64,000 nucleotides of DNA, from positions 1-64,000 of the forward strand of contig NZ_FOBF01000014.1 of the NCBI RefSeq assembly GCF_900109355.1, written 5' to 3'. This DNA is from Nonomuraea pusilla (lineage in GTDB: Bacteria; Actinomycetota; Actinomycetes; Streptosporangiales; Streptosporangiaceae). The position numbers were made by a program, and so were the translations under genes. The notes below the pieces were generated by a model. The model worked only from the letters and a program-made list of their open reading frames with translations. It ran no database searches and was not told the origin of the DNA. Positions 53,612 to 62,802 of the stretch are shown here, one piece after another. The stretch's first letter is position 1. Every line of letters begins with the position of its first letter.

Positions 53612-55249
53612 TCAGTCGAGGTAGTCGCGGAGCACCTGGGAACGCGACGGGTGGCGCAGCTTGGACATCGTCTTCGACTCGATCTGCCGGATGCGCTCGC
53701 GCGTCACGCCGTAGACCTTGCCGATCTCGTCGAGCGTCTTCGGCTGCCCGTCGGTGAGGCCGAACCGCATCGACACGACGCCCGCCTCGCGTTCCGACAA
53801 CGTGTCGAGAACGGAGTGCAGCTGCTCCTGCAGCAGCGTGAAGCTGACGGCGTCGGCCGGGACGATGGCCTCGGAGTCCTCGATGAGGTCGCCGAACTCG
53901 CTGTCGCCCTCCTCACCCAGCGGGGTGTGCAGGGAGATGGGCTCGCGGCCGTACTTCTGGACCTCGACGACCTTCTCGGGCGTCATGTCCAGCTCGCGGG
54001 CGAGCTCCTCCGGCGTGGGCTCGCGGCCGAGGTCCTGCAGCATCTGCCGCTGGACGCGGGCCAGCTTGTTGATCACCTCGACCATGTGGACCGGGATGCG
54101 GATGGTCCGCGCCTGGTCGGCCATGGCACGCGTGATCGCCTGCCGGATCCACCACGTGGCGTACGTCGAGAACTTGTAGCCCTTGGTGTAGTCGAACTTC
54201 TCCACGGCCCTGATGAGGCCCAGGTTGCCTTCCTGGATCAGGTCGAGGAAGAGCATGCCGCGGCCGGTGTAGCGCTTGGCCAGCGAGACCACGAGCCGGA
54301 GGTTGGCCTCCAGCAGGTGGTTCTTGGCGCGGCGGCCGTCCTCGGCGATCCACTCCAGCTCGGCGCGCACGTCGACCGGGAGGGTGTCGGTCTCGGAGCC
54401 GCCCAGCTGCTCCTCGGCGAACAGGCCGGCCTCGATGCGCTTGGCCAGCTCGACCTCCTGCTCGGCGTTGAGCAGGGGGACCTTGCCGATCTGCTTGAGG
54501 TAGTCCTTGACCGGGTCGGCGGTCGCGCCGGCGGCGGCGACCTGGGCGACGGGGGCGTCGTCGTCGTCGTCGGAGAGGATGAGGACTTCGTCCTCGACCT
54601 TCTCCGCCACGGCGACCTCGGCGGCCTTGGGCTCGTCGTCGTCGCTGTCGTCGTCGGAGTCGTCGCCGTCCTCGACATCGTCGGCGACGATGTCCTCGAC
54701 GTCGATGTCCTCGAGGTCGTCCAGCTCGACGTCGCCGTCGAGCTCGATGTCCTCGTCGTCGTCGACGCCCTCGGCCGGCTTCGGCTTGGTGTCGGCAGGC
54801 CCAGCGCTCTTCGGCTCGGCCTTCTTCGGCGCGGCGGGGGCCGCGGCCTTCTTGGCCGCCGGGGCGGCCTTCTTGGCTGGGGCCGCCTTCTTGGCGGCGG
54901 GCTCGGCTTCAGCGGTGCCGACGACCGCGGTCACGGTCTCGGGCTGCTGCTCCTTGGCGGCCGCGGCCGTCTTGGTCTTGACGGGGGCGGCAGTGCGGCG
55001 CTTTGCTGGACCACGAGACTTCTTCGGCGCAGCCGAATCCGCGGCGGTCACCACCACGGTCACGCCCTCTTTGCTGAGGTTCCGCAAGAACGCGGCGGCG
55101 TGCGACATGGGGATGTCCGCCTCCTCGAAGGCCTGACGGACATCCTCAGACTCGAGGAAACCCTGCGAGCGCCCACGCTCGAGCAGTCGCTGAATGACGG
55201 GCTCGTTCAGCTCTTGTGGCTTCGAGCGAGTCGAACTTGCAGGCGACAC
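53612..55249 (-). CDS. rpoD: Principal RNA polymerase sigma factor, HrdB/RpoD
   Basis: 545 residues. Region 1.1-like helices (about 15-65) precede an Ala/Lys/Pro-rich stretch (75-160) and a strongly acidic insert (163-232) typical of HrdB. The sigma core includes region 1.2 from 246 (DPVKDYLKQIGKVPLLNAEQ), region 2 (GLIRAVEKFDYTKGYKFSTY, ATWWIRQAITRAMADQART), region 3, and region 4 (TLDEIGKVYGVTRERIRQIE). GTG 55249 with GAGAGG 5 nt upstream is the start; the longer frame to 55381 is not supported. A leader of up to 240 nt precedes it. Confidence 0.97.
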   Translation of the reverse strand: MSPASSTRSKPQELNEPVIQRLLERGRSQGFLESEDVRQAFEEADIPMSHAAAFLRNLSKEGVTVVVTAADSAAPKKSRGPAKRRTAAPVKTKTAAAAKEQQPETVTAVVGTAEAEPAAKKAAPAKKAAPAAKKAAAPAAPKKAEPKSAGPADTKPKPAEGVDDDEDIELDGDVELDDLEDIDVEDIVADDVEDGDDSDDDSDDDEPKAAEVAVAEKVEDEVLILSDDDDDAPVAQVAAAGATADPVKDYLKQIGKVPLLNAEQEVELAKRIEAGLFAEEQLGGSETDTLPVDVRAELEWIAEDGRRAKNHLLEANLRLVVSLAKRYTGRGMLFLDLIQEGNLGLIRAVEKFDYTKGYKFSTYATWWIRQAITRAMADQARTIRIPVHMVEVINKLARVQRQMLQDLGREPTPEELARELDMTPEKVVEVQKYGREPISLHTPLGEEGDSEFGDLIEDSEAIVPADAVSFTLLQEQLHSVLDTLSEREAGVVSMRFGLTDGQPKTLDEIGKVYGVTRERIRQIESKTMSKLRHPSRSQVLRDYLD

Positions 55250-55491
55250 GAACACCTCTCGAACGAACGCGTGGCGACAATGGACCCAGATGCCCGCTGG
55301 GGGGCTGTTGCCTCTCTCGGAGATCGGTGAGGCCGTGCGGATCGCGACGGACCTGCACAGCATTCTGGCACGACCTCGCACTCCATACGGCCACCTCCCG
55401 GCGGTTGACCTCCACCCTAGGCCGACGAAGACAGTAGTGCGTACGGAAGGGCGGCACTGATACCCGAAAGCAACCCTTATGACTGTTTCAT

Positions 55492-57585
55492 TCAGTCACT
55501 CTTCGTGACCGGCGGTACGTGGATAGCGAGCGCGGTAACGTCATCATCCTGTTCATATCCCGACAACATCCGGTCAACCAGGAAGTCCAGCAGCATATGC
55601 GGACTACTCACCACCTCAGGCGGCGCTTCAGTCACAACATTGCAAAGGTCTGCGAGACCTGCGTCCAGCCCGCGTTTCCTGTTCTCGACCAGACCGTCGG
55701 AGTACAGCACGGCGGTGTGACCCGGCGGCACCACGAAGCGGAACTGCCGCCTGCTGGTCGGCCAGCCGAGCGGCGTGCCCGGCTCGGCGTCGCACAGGAT
55801 CGCGGTGCCCTGCGGCGAGACCAGCACGGGCGGCGGGTGACCCGCCATCGCCAGCGTGCCCTCGCCGGTGACCGGCTCGACCACCATGTACGCCAGCGTC
55901 GTGACCTGCTCTTCCTCCTCGGTCGCCTCGAAGACCCTGTCGAGCCCGGTGAGCACGGCCGCGGGCGGCGGGTTGGTCAGCGCCAGCGCGCGCATCGCGT
56001 TGCGGATGCGGCCCATGCCGGCGGCGGCCTTGACGCCCTTGCCCATGACGTCGCCGACGACCGCGGCCACGCGGCCGTCCTGCAGCACGAACGCGTCGTA
56101 CCAGTCGCCGCCCACCTGGACGTGGCGGCTGCCCGAGCGGAAGCGCTGCGCGAGCACCAGGCCCTTGACCACGGGCAGGCGGTCGGGCAGCAGGCTGCGC
56201 TGCAGCGTCTCGGCGGTGCGGTGCTCGCGCTCGAAGAGCGTGGCCCGCTCCACGGCCAGGGCGCACTGCCCGGCCAGGGCCTCCAGGAAGACGCCGTCCT
56301 CCTGCGAGATCTTCTGCGGACGGGTGAAGGAGAAGCGCAGCGCGCCGAGCGCGCGGCCGGCGGCCAGCAGCGGCAGGCCGACCCAGGCCCGCTCGTCGCT
56401 GTTGGCGAGGTAGTTGGCGAGCACCTCCTCGTCGCCGCCCGCCTCCAGGAGCTGCGCCTTCAGGCTGTCGGGCGACTCGGCGAAGACCGGCCTGCGGCTG
56501 TTGACGGCCATGGTCATGACGCTCGTGCTGGCTAGCGGGATCTCCTCGCCGGACGCGCCGGACGCCTCGGGGATGCCCTCGCCGCTGATCAGCTTGAGCG
56601 CGGCGCGGTCGGTGTCGAGGAGCGCGACCGCGGACCGGTCGGCGGCGAGCGCGGTGCGGCCGACGTCGATGATGACCTGCACCACCTGCTCGACCGTCAG
56701 CGCCTCGGCCAGGATCGCCGTGGCGCCCTGCAGCCTGGCGGTGCGCAGGGCGGCGGCGCCGAGCTGGTCGGTGAGCCTGCCGCGCATCTCCTCGGCCTCG
56801 CGCTGCGGCGTGACGTCGGTGTTGGCGCCGACCCACTCCACGACCCTGCCGTGCCTGATGATCGGGACGGCGCGCACCTCGAAGTGGCGGTAGCCGCTGG
56901 CCCGGGTGCGGACGCGGTAGTTCCACTCGAACATCGTCCGGCCGCGCAGCGCCTCGCGCCAGGCCTCCTCGGTCTGCTGGCGCTCCTCGGGGTGGACGAC
57001 CTCCAGCCAGCCGTTGGCGAGGTACTCCTCGAGCCCCTGGCCGGTGATGGCGCGCCACTGCGGCGCGTCCTCCAGCACGGCGCCGGTGGGCGAGGTGATC
57101 CAGACGAGCTGGGACTGCGCCTCGACCAGCGAGCGGTAGCGCTCCTCGCTGCGCCGCAGCGCCTCCTCGGTCTGGCGGCTCTCGGTGACGTCGAGCCCGA
57201 CGAGCGCGATGGCGCGCAGCGCGCCCGCGTCGTCGTGGACCGGCGAGAACGACAGCGACCAGTGCCTCGTGTCGCCTTCGGCGGAGCGCACCCTGACCCT
57301 GCTCTCGGTCACCGGCGCGTCGCCCTCGACCACGGCCTGCAGGGCGTGGGTGATGATCTGGCTGAGGTCGGCGGCCAGCACCTCGGCGGGCGCGTGCCCG
57401 GTCAGGCGGTCGGCGGGCACGTTGACGACGTCGCTGAAGACGTCGTTGACCCGCTGGAAGCGGGTCTCGGAGTCGAAGAACGCGAACGCGAACTCAGCCT
57501 CCGACAGCAGACCCCTGAACAGGGCGGAGTCTGAGATGTCCACATCCGACTCCCGGGGACGGGGAACGGAGGTCTCGGCGCTCAT
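55492..57585 (-). CDS. PAS-PAS-GAF-PP2C (SpoIIE) serine phosphatase
   Basis: 697 residues from ATG 57585 (GGAGGTG upstream). Two PAS domains (about 12-130 and 145-275; RYRSLVEAQSQLVWITSPTG, FEVRAVPIIRHGRVVEWVGA) are followed by a GAF domain (about 300-465). The SpoIIE/PP2C phosphatase (about 480-697) has metal motifs VGGDWYDAF, VGDVMGKGVKAAA, AGHPPPVL, LYSDGLVENR and YEQDDDVTALAI intact. Such phosphatases dephosphorylate anti-anti-sigma proteins in partner-switching cascades. It lies next to rpoD, but no anti-sigma partner is adjacent; the partner is elsewhere. Confidence 0.92.
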   Translation of the reverse strand: MSAETSVPRPRESDVDISDSALFRGLLSEAEFAFAFFDSETRFQRVNDVFSDVVNVPADRLTGHAPAEVLAADLSQIITHALQAVVEGDAPVTESRVRVRSAEGDTRHWSLSFSPVHDDAGALRAIALVGLDVTESRQTEEALRRSEERYRSLVEAQSQLVWITSPTGAVLEDAPQWRAITGQGLEEYLANGWLEVVHPEERQQTEEAWREALRGRTMFEWNYRVRTRASGYRHFEVRAVPIIRHGRVVEWVGANTDVTPQREAEEMRGRLTDQLGAAALRTARLQGATAILAEALTVEQVVQVIIDVGRTALAADRSAVALLDTDRAALKLISGEGIPEASGASGEEIPLASTSVMTMAVNSRRPVFAESPDSLKAQLLEAGGDEEVLANYLANSDERAWVGLPLLAAGRALGALRFSFTRPQKISQEDGVFLEALAGQCALAVERATLFEREHRTAETLQRSLLPDRLPVVKGLVLAQRFRSGSRHVQVGGDWYDAFVLQDGRVAAVVGDVMGKGVKAAAGMGRIRNAMRALALTNPPPAAVLTGLDRVFEATEEEEQVTTLAYMVVEPVTGEGTLAMAGHPPPVLVSPQGTAILCDAEPGTPLGWPTSRRQFRFVVPPGHTAVLYSDGLVENRKRGLDAGLADLCNVVTEAPPEVVSSPHMLLDFLVDRMLSGYEQDDDVTALAIHVPPVTKSD

Positions 57586-57791
57586 GGTCGGCACCTCCGT
57601 CGCGTGCCAGGGTCTCCCACGCGGCACATCTCCATAACTGTGTATCGGCGTAGCGCAGCTCCGGGCGACCGGATTCTGCAGTACATCATCGGCGATGGGC
57701 ATGCGCGTACGGAAGCCCCCGCCGCCGCCCGGTCGTCATTGAGGTCAACGCATCCTGTCAAAGTAGCTCCACGTCGCGCAGCAAGATCAGG

Positions 57792-58361
57792 CTACTGCGC
57801 CTTCGCCGCGCGCTTGGCCTCCTGCTTGGCGGCACGCACGCGGCCCAGGCTGTCGGCGTCGACGACGTCGGCGACCGATCGGTACGACCCCTCCTCACCG
57901 TAGGGGCCCGCCGCCTCGCGCCAGCCGGGCGGCGTGACCCCGAGCTGCTTGCCCAGCAGCGCCAGGAAGATCTGGGCCTTCTGCCTGCCGTATCCCGGCA
58001 GGGCCTGCAGACGTTTCAGCAACTCCTTGCCGTCGGCGGCGTCCTCCCAGATGCGCTCAGGCCGCCCGTCGTAGTGCTCGGCGAGGTGGGCGGCGAGCTG
58101 CTGCACCCTGGCGGCCATGGACTTGGGGTAGCGGTGCACGGCCGGCTTCTGCGCGAGCAGCGCCGCGAACGCGTCGGGATCGAAGGAGGCGATCTCCTCG
58201 GCCGTGAGGTCGTGCCCGAGCCGTTCGGAGATGGTGTACGGCCCCGTGAACGCCTGCTCCATCGGGATCTGCTGGTCGAGCAGCATGCCGACGAGCAGGG
58301 CGAGCGGGCTGCGGCCGAGCAGCTCGTCGGCCTCGCTCCGCTGGGCGAGCTGGATGCGCAT
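57792..58361 (-). CDS. HhH-GPD family DNA-repair-like protein
   Basis: A 189-residue protein of the uncharacterised actinobacterial HhH-GPD group: LVGMLLDQQIPMEQAFTGPY at the N-terminus, the helix-hairpin-helix LQALPGYGRQKAQIFLALLG and a basic tail. Unlike Nth or AlkA it has no iron-sulfur Cys cluster. Base-excision glycosylase activity is suggested by fold only. Start ATG 58361 is chosen on homology-like grounds; longer frames exist. It is divergent from the three-helix gene, 167 nt away. Confidence 0.85.
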   Translation of the reverse strand: MRIQLAQRSEADELLGRSPLALLVGMLLDQQIPMEQAFTGPYTISERLGHDLTAEEIASFDPDAFAALLAQKPAVHRYPKSMAARVQQLAAHLAEHYDGRPERIWEDAADGKELLKRLQALPGYGRQKAQIFLALLGKQLGVTPPGWREAAGPYGEEGSYRSVADVVDADSLGRVRAAKQEAKRAAKAQ

Positions 58362-58431
58362 GGGATACAGCTTCGCATGAATGGCCCCCTCGTGAGGTGA
58401 GCACGACGGCCGAACCGTTCCGCCGGAGCGC

Positions 58432-58459
58432 TTGACACACGCCGGAGAAGGGGTGAAAT
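58432..58459 (+). promoter_or_regulatory. Consensus sigma-70-type promoter
   Basis: TTGACA at 58432-58437 (perfect -35), 16-bp spacer, TGAAAT at 58454-58459 (-10). Predicted start about 58466. It drives the 74-residue three-helix gene. A perfect TTGACA is notable in this GC-rich window. Confidence 0.65.
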
Positions 58460-58486
58460 GAGAGCGCAAGTCTCCCTGTAGACGTT

Positions 58487-58506
58487 CCTGGGGGTTTGCC
58501 CCCAGG
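58487..58506 (+). promoter_or_regulatory. Leader hairpin before the three-helix gene
   Basis: CCTGGGGG-TTTG-CCCCCAGG: 8 perfect pairs and a 4-nt loop, inside the predicted 5' leader and 6 nt before the ribosome site GAGGAA (58513-58518). It could act on translation, RNA stability or attenuation. Confidence 0.6.
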
Positions 58507-58528
58507 GTTCCCGAGGAATCTCACATCT

Positions 58529-58753
58529 ATGCTCGCTCTGGCCACAAGCTCCCTCAGGGAGCCGGTCAGTCTCAGGCTGGCCGAGGAATTCCTGACCGTG
58601 CCCGTGGACACCATCGACCGGTGCGTGGCCGACGTCCGCGCCTGCGCGCGGCACCTCGGCGTCGCGGCGACGCCGGAGGTCGTCGAGCGCATCGCGCGCG
58701 AACGCCTGCTCGCGATCGTGAACTCCGCCCCTCCCCCGCGCACTCCCCGATAA
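58529..58753 (+). CDS. Three-helix bundle dimerisation-domain-type small protein
   Basis: A 74-residue helical protein (LREPVSLRLAEEFLTVPVDT, ADVRACARHLGVAATPEVVE, RIARERLLAIVNS) resembling the small three-helix-bundle proteins common in actinobacteria. Role unknown; similar domains are found as dimerisation modules. The promoter and hairpin leader at 58432-58506 suggest regulated, strong expression. It lies 63 nt upstream of the large unknown gene. Confidence 0.7.
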   Translation: MLALATSSLREPVSLRLAEEFLTVPVDTIDRCVADVRACARHLGVAATPEVVERIARERLLAIVNSAPPPRTPR

Positions 58754-58816
58754 CATCGGGGTCACCGGGCGGCGTTCTACGCACCGTTTGCGCCTGGAAT
58801 ACGAGAGAGTGAGGGC

Positions 58817-60370
58817 GTGCGCCGACACCGACGAGATCCCCGGGAGAGCACCCCGCCAGACGACGTGTTCAAGGAGATGGTGCAGGCGGCCCGCGAGCTG
58901 CTGGCCGTGCGCAGCCCTCTCGACGCCGAGCTGATGGTCTCCGACATGGTCGGCGCCTGGTGGGGCAGGCGCGTCAGGAGCGGGGACGTCGAGCAGGTGC
59001 TCGGTGAGGGGCTGGTCGACTACGCGGCGAAGGCAGGCACCCCCGCGTCGCTGACGTTACTCATCTGCCTGGCCTACCTCGGCACCGCTCGCCAGGGCGC
59101 CAAGGCCGAGGGCGCCGCGCTCGCCATGATGGAGTCGGGCGTGGCGCGGCCCGGGTGGGCCGACAGGGTGGGCGCGGTCAAGCCCGCCGGATGTTACGTC
59201 TCCCGCGACGCGTACGGCGACCAGGACACCGTGATCTGCACCTTCGCCTACCGCTACGGCGACGGCGGCGAGCAGGGCACCGACCGGCACGCGCTGGTCG
59301 TGGTCGTCGACTACAACATGAACGGCATGGCCCGCGACGCCTGGGTGTCGTCGCAGGTGGACAAGCTGATCGAACAGGCCAGGGCCGAGGCGGCGGGCAA
59401 CCCCATGCTGCTGTTCGAGGAGATCGAGCCGCAGCAGGCCAGGGCGCTGCTCGACTCGGCGATGAAGGCCACCAGGGAGCCCAAGACCCCGCCTCCCGTC
59501 AGCGACAGCTACAGCGCCTACCACGCCTTCGCCAGGGCGAGGCTGAAGGCGCTGCCGCCGGGGCGCAAGCGGCCCGCGCCGCTGCACATCGAGGCCCCGT
59601 ACAGCAGGGAGCGGCGGGCCATGCTGGCGGCCGAGTTCCTCGCGTCCGACGCCGCCGAGCACCTGTCCGACCCTTCGGCGGCCTCGCGCTGCGCCGACCA
59701 CATCATCGAGTACGGCTGCGAGCGCGACTTCGGCAGGCCGCTGCGGGTCAGCCCCACCAAGTGTGAGACGTTCCTGCTCGACTGGCTGCCGCGCAAGGTG
59801 ATGCTGAGCATGGCCGAGCAGGAGGCGATGCCGCACGTCCTGTCGGCGTGGGCGCGTTTCGCCGCGCACCGCACCGGGCTGCCCGAGCAGGGGCTGAAGG
59901 CCACGCTCGACGCGGTGTGGGAGGCCACGGCGAAGTTCCCCGAGGCGTACCGCGACCCGACGTCGTTCGGCCTCGACCGGCCGCTGCTGGAGCGCCTGCT
60001 GCCCGACGGCGACCTGTCGGCGCTGGCCAGGCGCGTCTTCGCGTTCCCGTACCTGCAGGGCACGCACGGCGGCGTCGAGCTGGACAAGCTCAACCCGGCA
60101 GACGAGGCCGACAGGCGGATCCTGCTGGAGATCGACCACGACGGCGTCATCGACCAGGAGCACCTGGCCTGGCACGAGGAGATCGCCACCCGGCTGTGGG
60201 AGGGCGACCCGCCGCAGCTGTGGGAGGCCGCGCAGCGGCTGCTCGACCTCGGCCACGACCGCCACGACGTGCTGCACGTCCTCATCGAGATCGCCGAGCG
60301 CATCGGCGGCGACCCCGACGAGCTGGCCGCGGCGCTCGACGACATCGCCGACATCCCCGACGAGATCTGA
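58817..60370 (+). CDS. Conserved actinobacterial protein of unknown function, 517 aa
   Basis: A soluble, mostly alpha-helical protein with no membrane segment. The N-terminal 90 residues are helical (FKEMVQAARELLAVRSPLDA, ELMVSDMVGAWWGRRVRSGD). A middle region holds strands (YGDQDTVICTFAYRYGDGGE, HALVVVVDYNMNGMARDAWV), and the C-terminus ends in an acidic helical block with GHDRHDVLHVLIEIAERIGG. No catalytic motif is recognised. GTG 58817 has GAGAG nearby. Codon use is native, and the start is followed by a basic RRHRRDPRE stretch. Confidence 0.8.
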   Translation: MRRHRRDPRESTPPDDVFKEMVQAARELLAVRSPLDAELMVSDMVGAWWGRRVRSGDVEQVLGEGLVDYAAKAGTPASLTLLICLAYLGTARQGAKAEGAALAMMESGVARPGWADRVGAVKPAGCYVSRDAYGDQDTVICTFAYRYGDGGEQGTDRHALVVVVDYNMNGMARDAWVSSQVDKLIEQARAEAAGNPMLLFEEIEPQQARALLDSAMKATREPKTPPPVSDSYSAYHAFARARLKALPPGRKRPAPLHIEAPYSRERRAMLAAEFLASDAAEHLSDPSAASRCADHIIEYGCERDFGRPLRVSPTKCETFLLDWLPRKVMLSMAEQEAMPHVLSAWARFAAHRTGLPEQGLKATLDAVWEATAKFPEAYRDPTSFGLDRPLLERLLPDGDLSALARRVFAFPYLQGTHGGVELDKLNPADEADRRILLEIDHDGVIDQEHLAWHEEIATRLWEGDPPQLWEAAQRLLDLGHDRHDVLHVLIEIAERIGGDPDELAAALDDIADIPDEI

Positions 60371-60414
60371 CCGGTCCCGTCGCGCGGCGCCCCAGGTCAG
60401 GCCATGATGGACGT

Positions 60415-61170
60415 ATGGTGATGGACCTCAACGCGGACCTCGGCGAGGACTTCGGCGTCTGGCGGCTCGGCGACAGCCTCGCCCTGCTCGACATCATCAC
60501 CAGCGCGAACGTCGCCTGCGGCTTCCACGCGGGCGACCCGCTGACGATCAGGCGCACGTGCGCGGCGGCGGTCGACCGGGGCGTGTCGATCGGCGCCCAG
60601 GTGTCCTACCACGACCTCGCGCACTTCGGCCGCAGGGAGATGGACGTCGAGCCCGAGGAGCTGTGCGCCGAGGTGCTCTACCAGCTCGCGGCCGTCGACG
60701 GCATCGCCAGGGCGATGGGCGGCCGGGTCTCGTACGTCAAGCCGCACGGGGCGCTGTACAACCGGATCTGCCGCGACCCCGAGCAGGCCGCGGCCGTGGT
60801 CGAGGCGGTCGCCCACTACGACCCGTCGCTGCCGGTGCTCACGCTGCCCGGGTCGGTCGTGCACGCGGTGGCGGCCGAGGCGGGCGTCACGACGGTGTGC
60901 GAGGCGTTCGCCGACCGGGCGTACACGCCCCGGGGCACGCTGGTGCCGCGGCGCGAGCCGGGAGCGGTGATCCACGAACCGTCGGCGGTGTCCGCGCGGG
61001 CGCTGCAGATGGCGGTGAAGGGCTCGGTGACCGCGATCGACGGCAGCCTGGTGCCGGTGACGGCGCGCTCCATCTGCGTCCACGGCGACACGCCCGACGC
61101 GGTGCGGCTGGCGCGCGCGGTGCGCGACGACCTGCTGGCGGCGGGCGTGTCCCTGCGGGCGTTCGCGTGA
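60415..61170 (+). CDS. pxpA: 5-oxoprolinase subunit A (LamB/YcsF family)
   Basis: 251 residues. The N-terminus MVMDLNADLGEDFGVWRLGD is the family hallmark, followed by TSANVACGFHAGDP and VSYVKPHGALYN with the metal/catalytic residues. Cleaves 5-oxoproline to glutamate with ATP together with PxpB and PxpC (established for bacterial pxpABC). ATG 60415 is chosen; ATG 60421 is also possible. Overlaps pxpB by 4 nt. Confidence 0.95.
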   Translation: MVMDLNADLGEDFGVWRLGDSLALLDIITSANVACGFHAGDPLTIRRTCAAAVDRGVSIGAQVSYHDLAHFGRREMDVEPEELCAEVLYQLAAVDGIARAMGGRVSYVKPHGALYNRICRDPEQAAAVVEAVAHYDPSLPVLTLPGSVVHAVAAEAGVTTVCEAFADRAYTPRGTLVPRREPGAVIHEPSAVSARALQMAVKGSVTAIDGSLVPVTARSICVHGDTPDAVRLARAVRDDLLAAGVSLRAFA

Positions 61171-61784
61171 GCGCCGTCCGCGCGGCCGGCGAGCACGGCC
61201 TGCTCGTCGAGACCGGCTCCCTCGCCCTGTCGCACCGGCTCGACGCCGCGCTGCGCGCCGACCTGCCCGACGGCGTCGTGGAGATCGTCCCCGGGCCGGA
61301 GACGGTCCTGGTGGTGGCGCCGGGGGCCGACCGGGCGCGGCTGCGCGCCCGCCTCCTGCGTGAGCTGCGGCGTGACGGGGGCGGCGGGCCCGTGGCGTCC
61401 GGCCCGGAGGTGGTGACGGTCCCCGTCGTCTACGACGGCGCCGACCTCGACGCCGTGGCGGAGCTCGCGGGCATCTCCACCGACGAGGTGATCGCCAGGC
61501 ACACGGCGAGCGAGCTGGTGGTGGGGTGGCTGGGGTTCGCCCCCGGGTTCGCCTACCTCACGGGGCTCGACCCGCGGCTGCACGTCCCCCGGCTGGGCAC
61601 GCCGCGCACGTCGGTGCCCGCCGGTTCCGTGGCGATCGCGGGGCCGTACTCGGCGATCTACCCGACGGCCTCCCCCGGCGGCTGGCGCCTGCTCGGGCAC
61701 ACCACGCTGCGCACCTGGGACGTCGCCTGCGACCCGCCCACGCCGTTCAGCCCCGGCACGCGCGTACGGCTCGAAGCCGCATGA
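61167..61784 (+). CDS. pxpB: 5-oxoprolinase subunit B
   Basis: 205 residues, allophanate-hydrolase C-like half: HTASELVVGWLGFAPGFAYL, TGLDPRLHVPRLGTPR and SPGGWRLLGHTTLRTWD are the typical blocks. GTG 61167 overlaps the pxpA stop, and its own stop overlaps ATG 61781 of pxpC. It forms a complex with PxpC. Confidence 0.94.
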   Translation: MSAVRAAGEHGLLVETGSLALSHRLDAALRADLPDGVVEIVPGPETVLVVAPGADRARLRARLLRELRRDGGGGPVASGPEVVTVPVVYDGADLDAVAELAGISTDEVIARHTASELVVGWLGFAPGFAYLTGLDPRLHVPRLGTPRTSVPAGSVAIAGPYSAIYPTASPGGWRLLGHTTLRTWDVACDPPTPFSPGTRVRLEAA

Positions 61785-62629
61785 TCGAGGTCATCGCCCC
61801 CGGCCCGTACGCGACCGTCCAGGACCTCGGGCGGCCCGGCTACGCGCACCTGGGGGTGCCGAGGTCGGGCGCGGCCGACGCGGCGAGCCTGCGGCTGGCC
61901 AACCGGCTCGTCGGCAACCCCGAGGGCGCGGCGGGCGTCGAGCTGACCTTCGGTCTGGCGCGCCTGCTCTTCCGCGCGGGCGCGTGGGTGGCGCTCACCG
62001 GGGCGCCCTGCCCGGTGCCCGGCGTGCGGGGCGCGGGCATGGGCGTGGCGTTCTGGGTGTCCGCCGGGGCCGAGCTGCGGCTCGGCTCGCCGGAGTGGGG
62101 GCTGCGCACCTATCTGGCCGTACGCGGCGGCGTCGCCGTCGAGCCGGTGCTCGGCAGCCGCTCCACCGACTCCCTGTCGGGGCTGGGCCCGGCGCCGCTG
62201 CGTCCGGGGACGGTGCTGCCCGTCGGCCCCGCCGCGCACGGCGTCCCCGCCGACCAGGCGCCGCCGCCGGAGCGGCGCCCGCCGGTGCTGCGGCTGGTGC
62301 CGGGGCCGCGCGACGACTGGTTCGCGCCGGGCGCCCTCGGGGCGCTGTGCTCGGAGCCGTACGAGGTGAGCCAGGACAGCAACCGGGTCGGCGTGCGGCT
62401 GCGCGGCCCCTCCCCGGCGCGGGCCAGGGAGGGCGAGCTGCCCAGCGAGGGCATGGTCACCGGGGCGGTGCAGGTGCCGCCGGGCGGCCAGCCGATCGTC
62501 TTCCTCGCCGACCACCCGCCGACGGGCGGCTACCCGGTGATCGGCGTGGTGCGCGAGGCGGACCTGGCGGTCGCCGCGCAGCTACGGCCCGGCGACCGGG
62601 TGCGGTTCACCACGCGTCCTCTCCCCTGA
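61781..62629 (+). CDS. pxpC: 5-oxoprolinase subunit C
   Basis: 282 residues. It starts IEVIAPGPYATVQDLGRPGY and has GVPRSGAADAASLRLANRLV, a middle cyclophilin-like domain, and SQDSNRVGVRLRGPSPA with PTGGYPVIGVV near the end. This is the biotin-dependent carboxylase-like PxpC. It completes the pxpABC operon. Confidence 0.95.
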   Translation: MIEVIAPGPYATVQDLGRPGYAHLGVPRSGAADAASLRLANRLVGNPEGAAGVELTFGLARLLFRAGAWVALTGAPCPVPGVRGAGMGVAFWVSAGAELRLGSPEWGLRTYLAVRGGVAVEPVLGSRSTDSLSGLGPAPLRPGTVLPVGPAAHGVPADQAPPPERRPPVLRLVPGPRDDWFAPGALGALCSEPYEVSQDSNRVGVRLRGPSPARAREGELPSEGMVTGAVQVPPGGQPIVFLADHPPTGGYPVIGVVREADLAVAAQLRPGDRVRFTTRPLP

Positions 62630-62713
62630 CCCGGCTGATCACCGGTGCGCCCGCCCGCGACGTCGAGGCGGGAACGTGCCGCGCGGTCTCCCCGACGTCC
62701 GTCTTCCTGCGCA

Positions 62714-62744
62714 TATAGATGCCGAAGATAGGGATTCCTCCCTA
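62714..62744 (+). promoter_or_regulatory. Promoter-like element and inverted repeat before the EamA gene
   Basis: TATAGA at 62714-62719 (possible -10) is followed by TAGGGA-TTCC-TCCCTA (62729-62744), a 6-bp inverted repeat where a repressor would block transcription or where an RNA hairpin would form in the leader. Confidence 0.45.
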
Positions 62745-62802
62745 CCTTCCTGTCGGTGGCGATGGATACGCTCCTGGCTGGTTCGTCGATCGGGAGGCCG
62801 GA

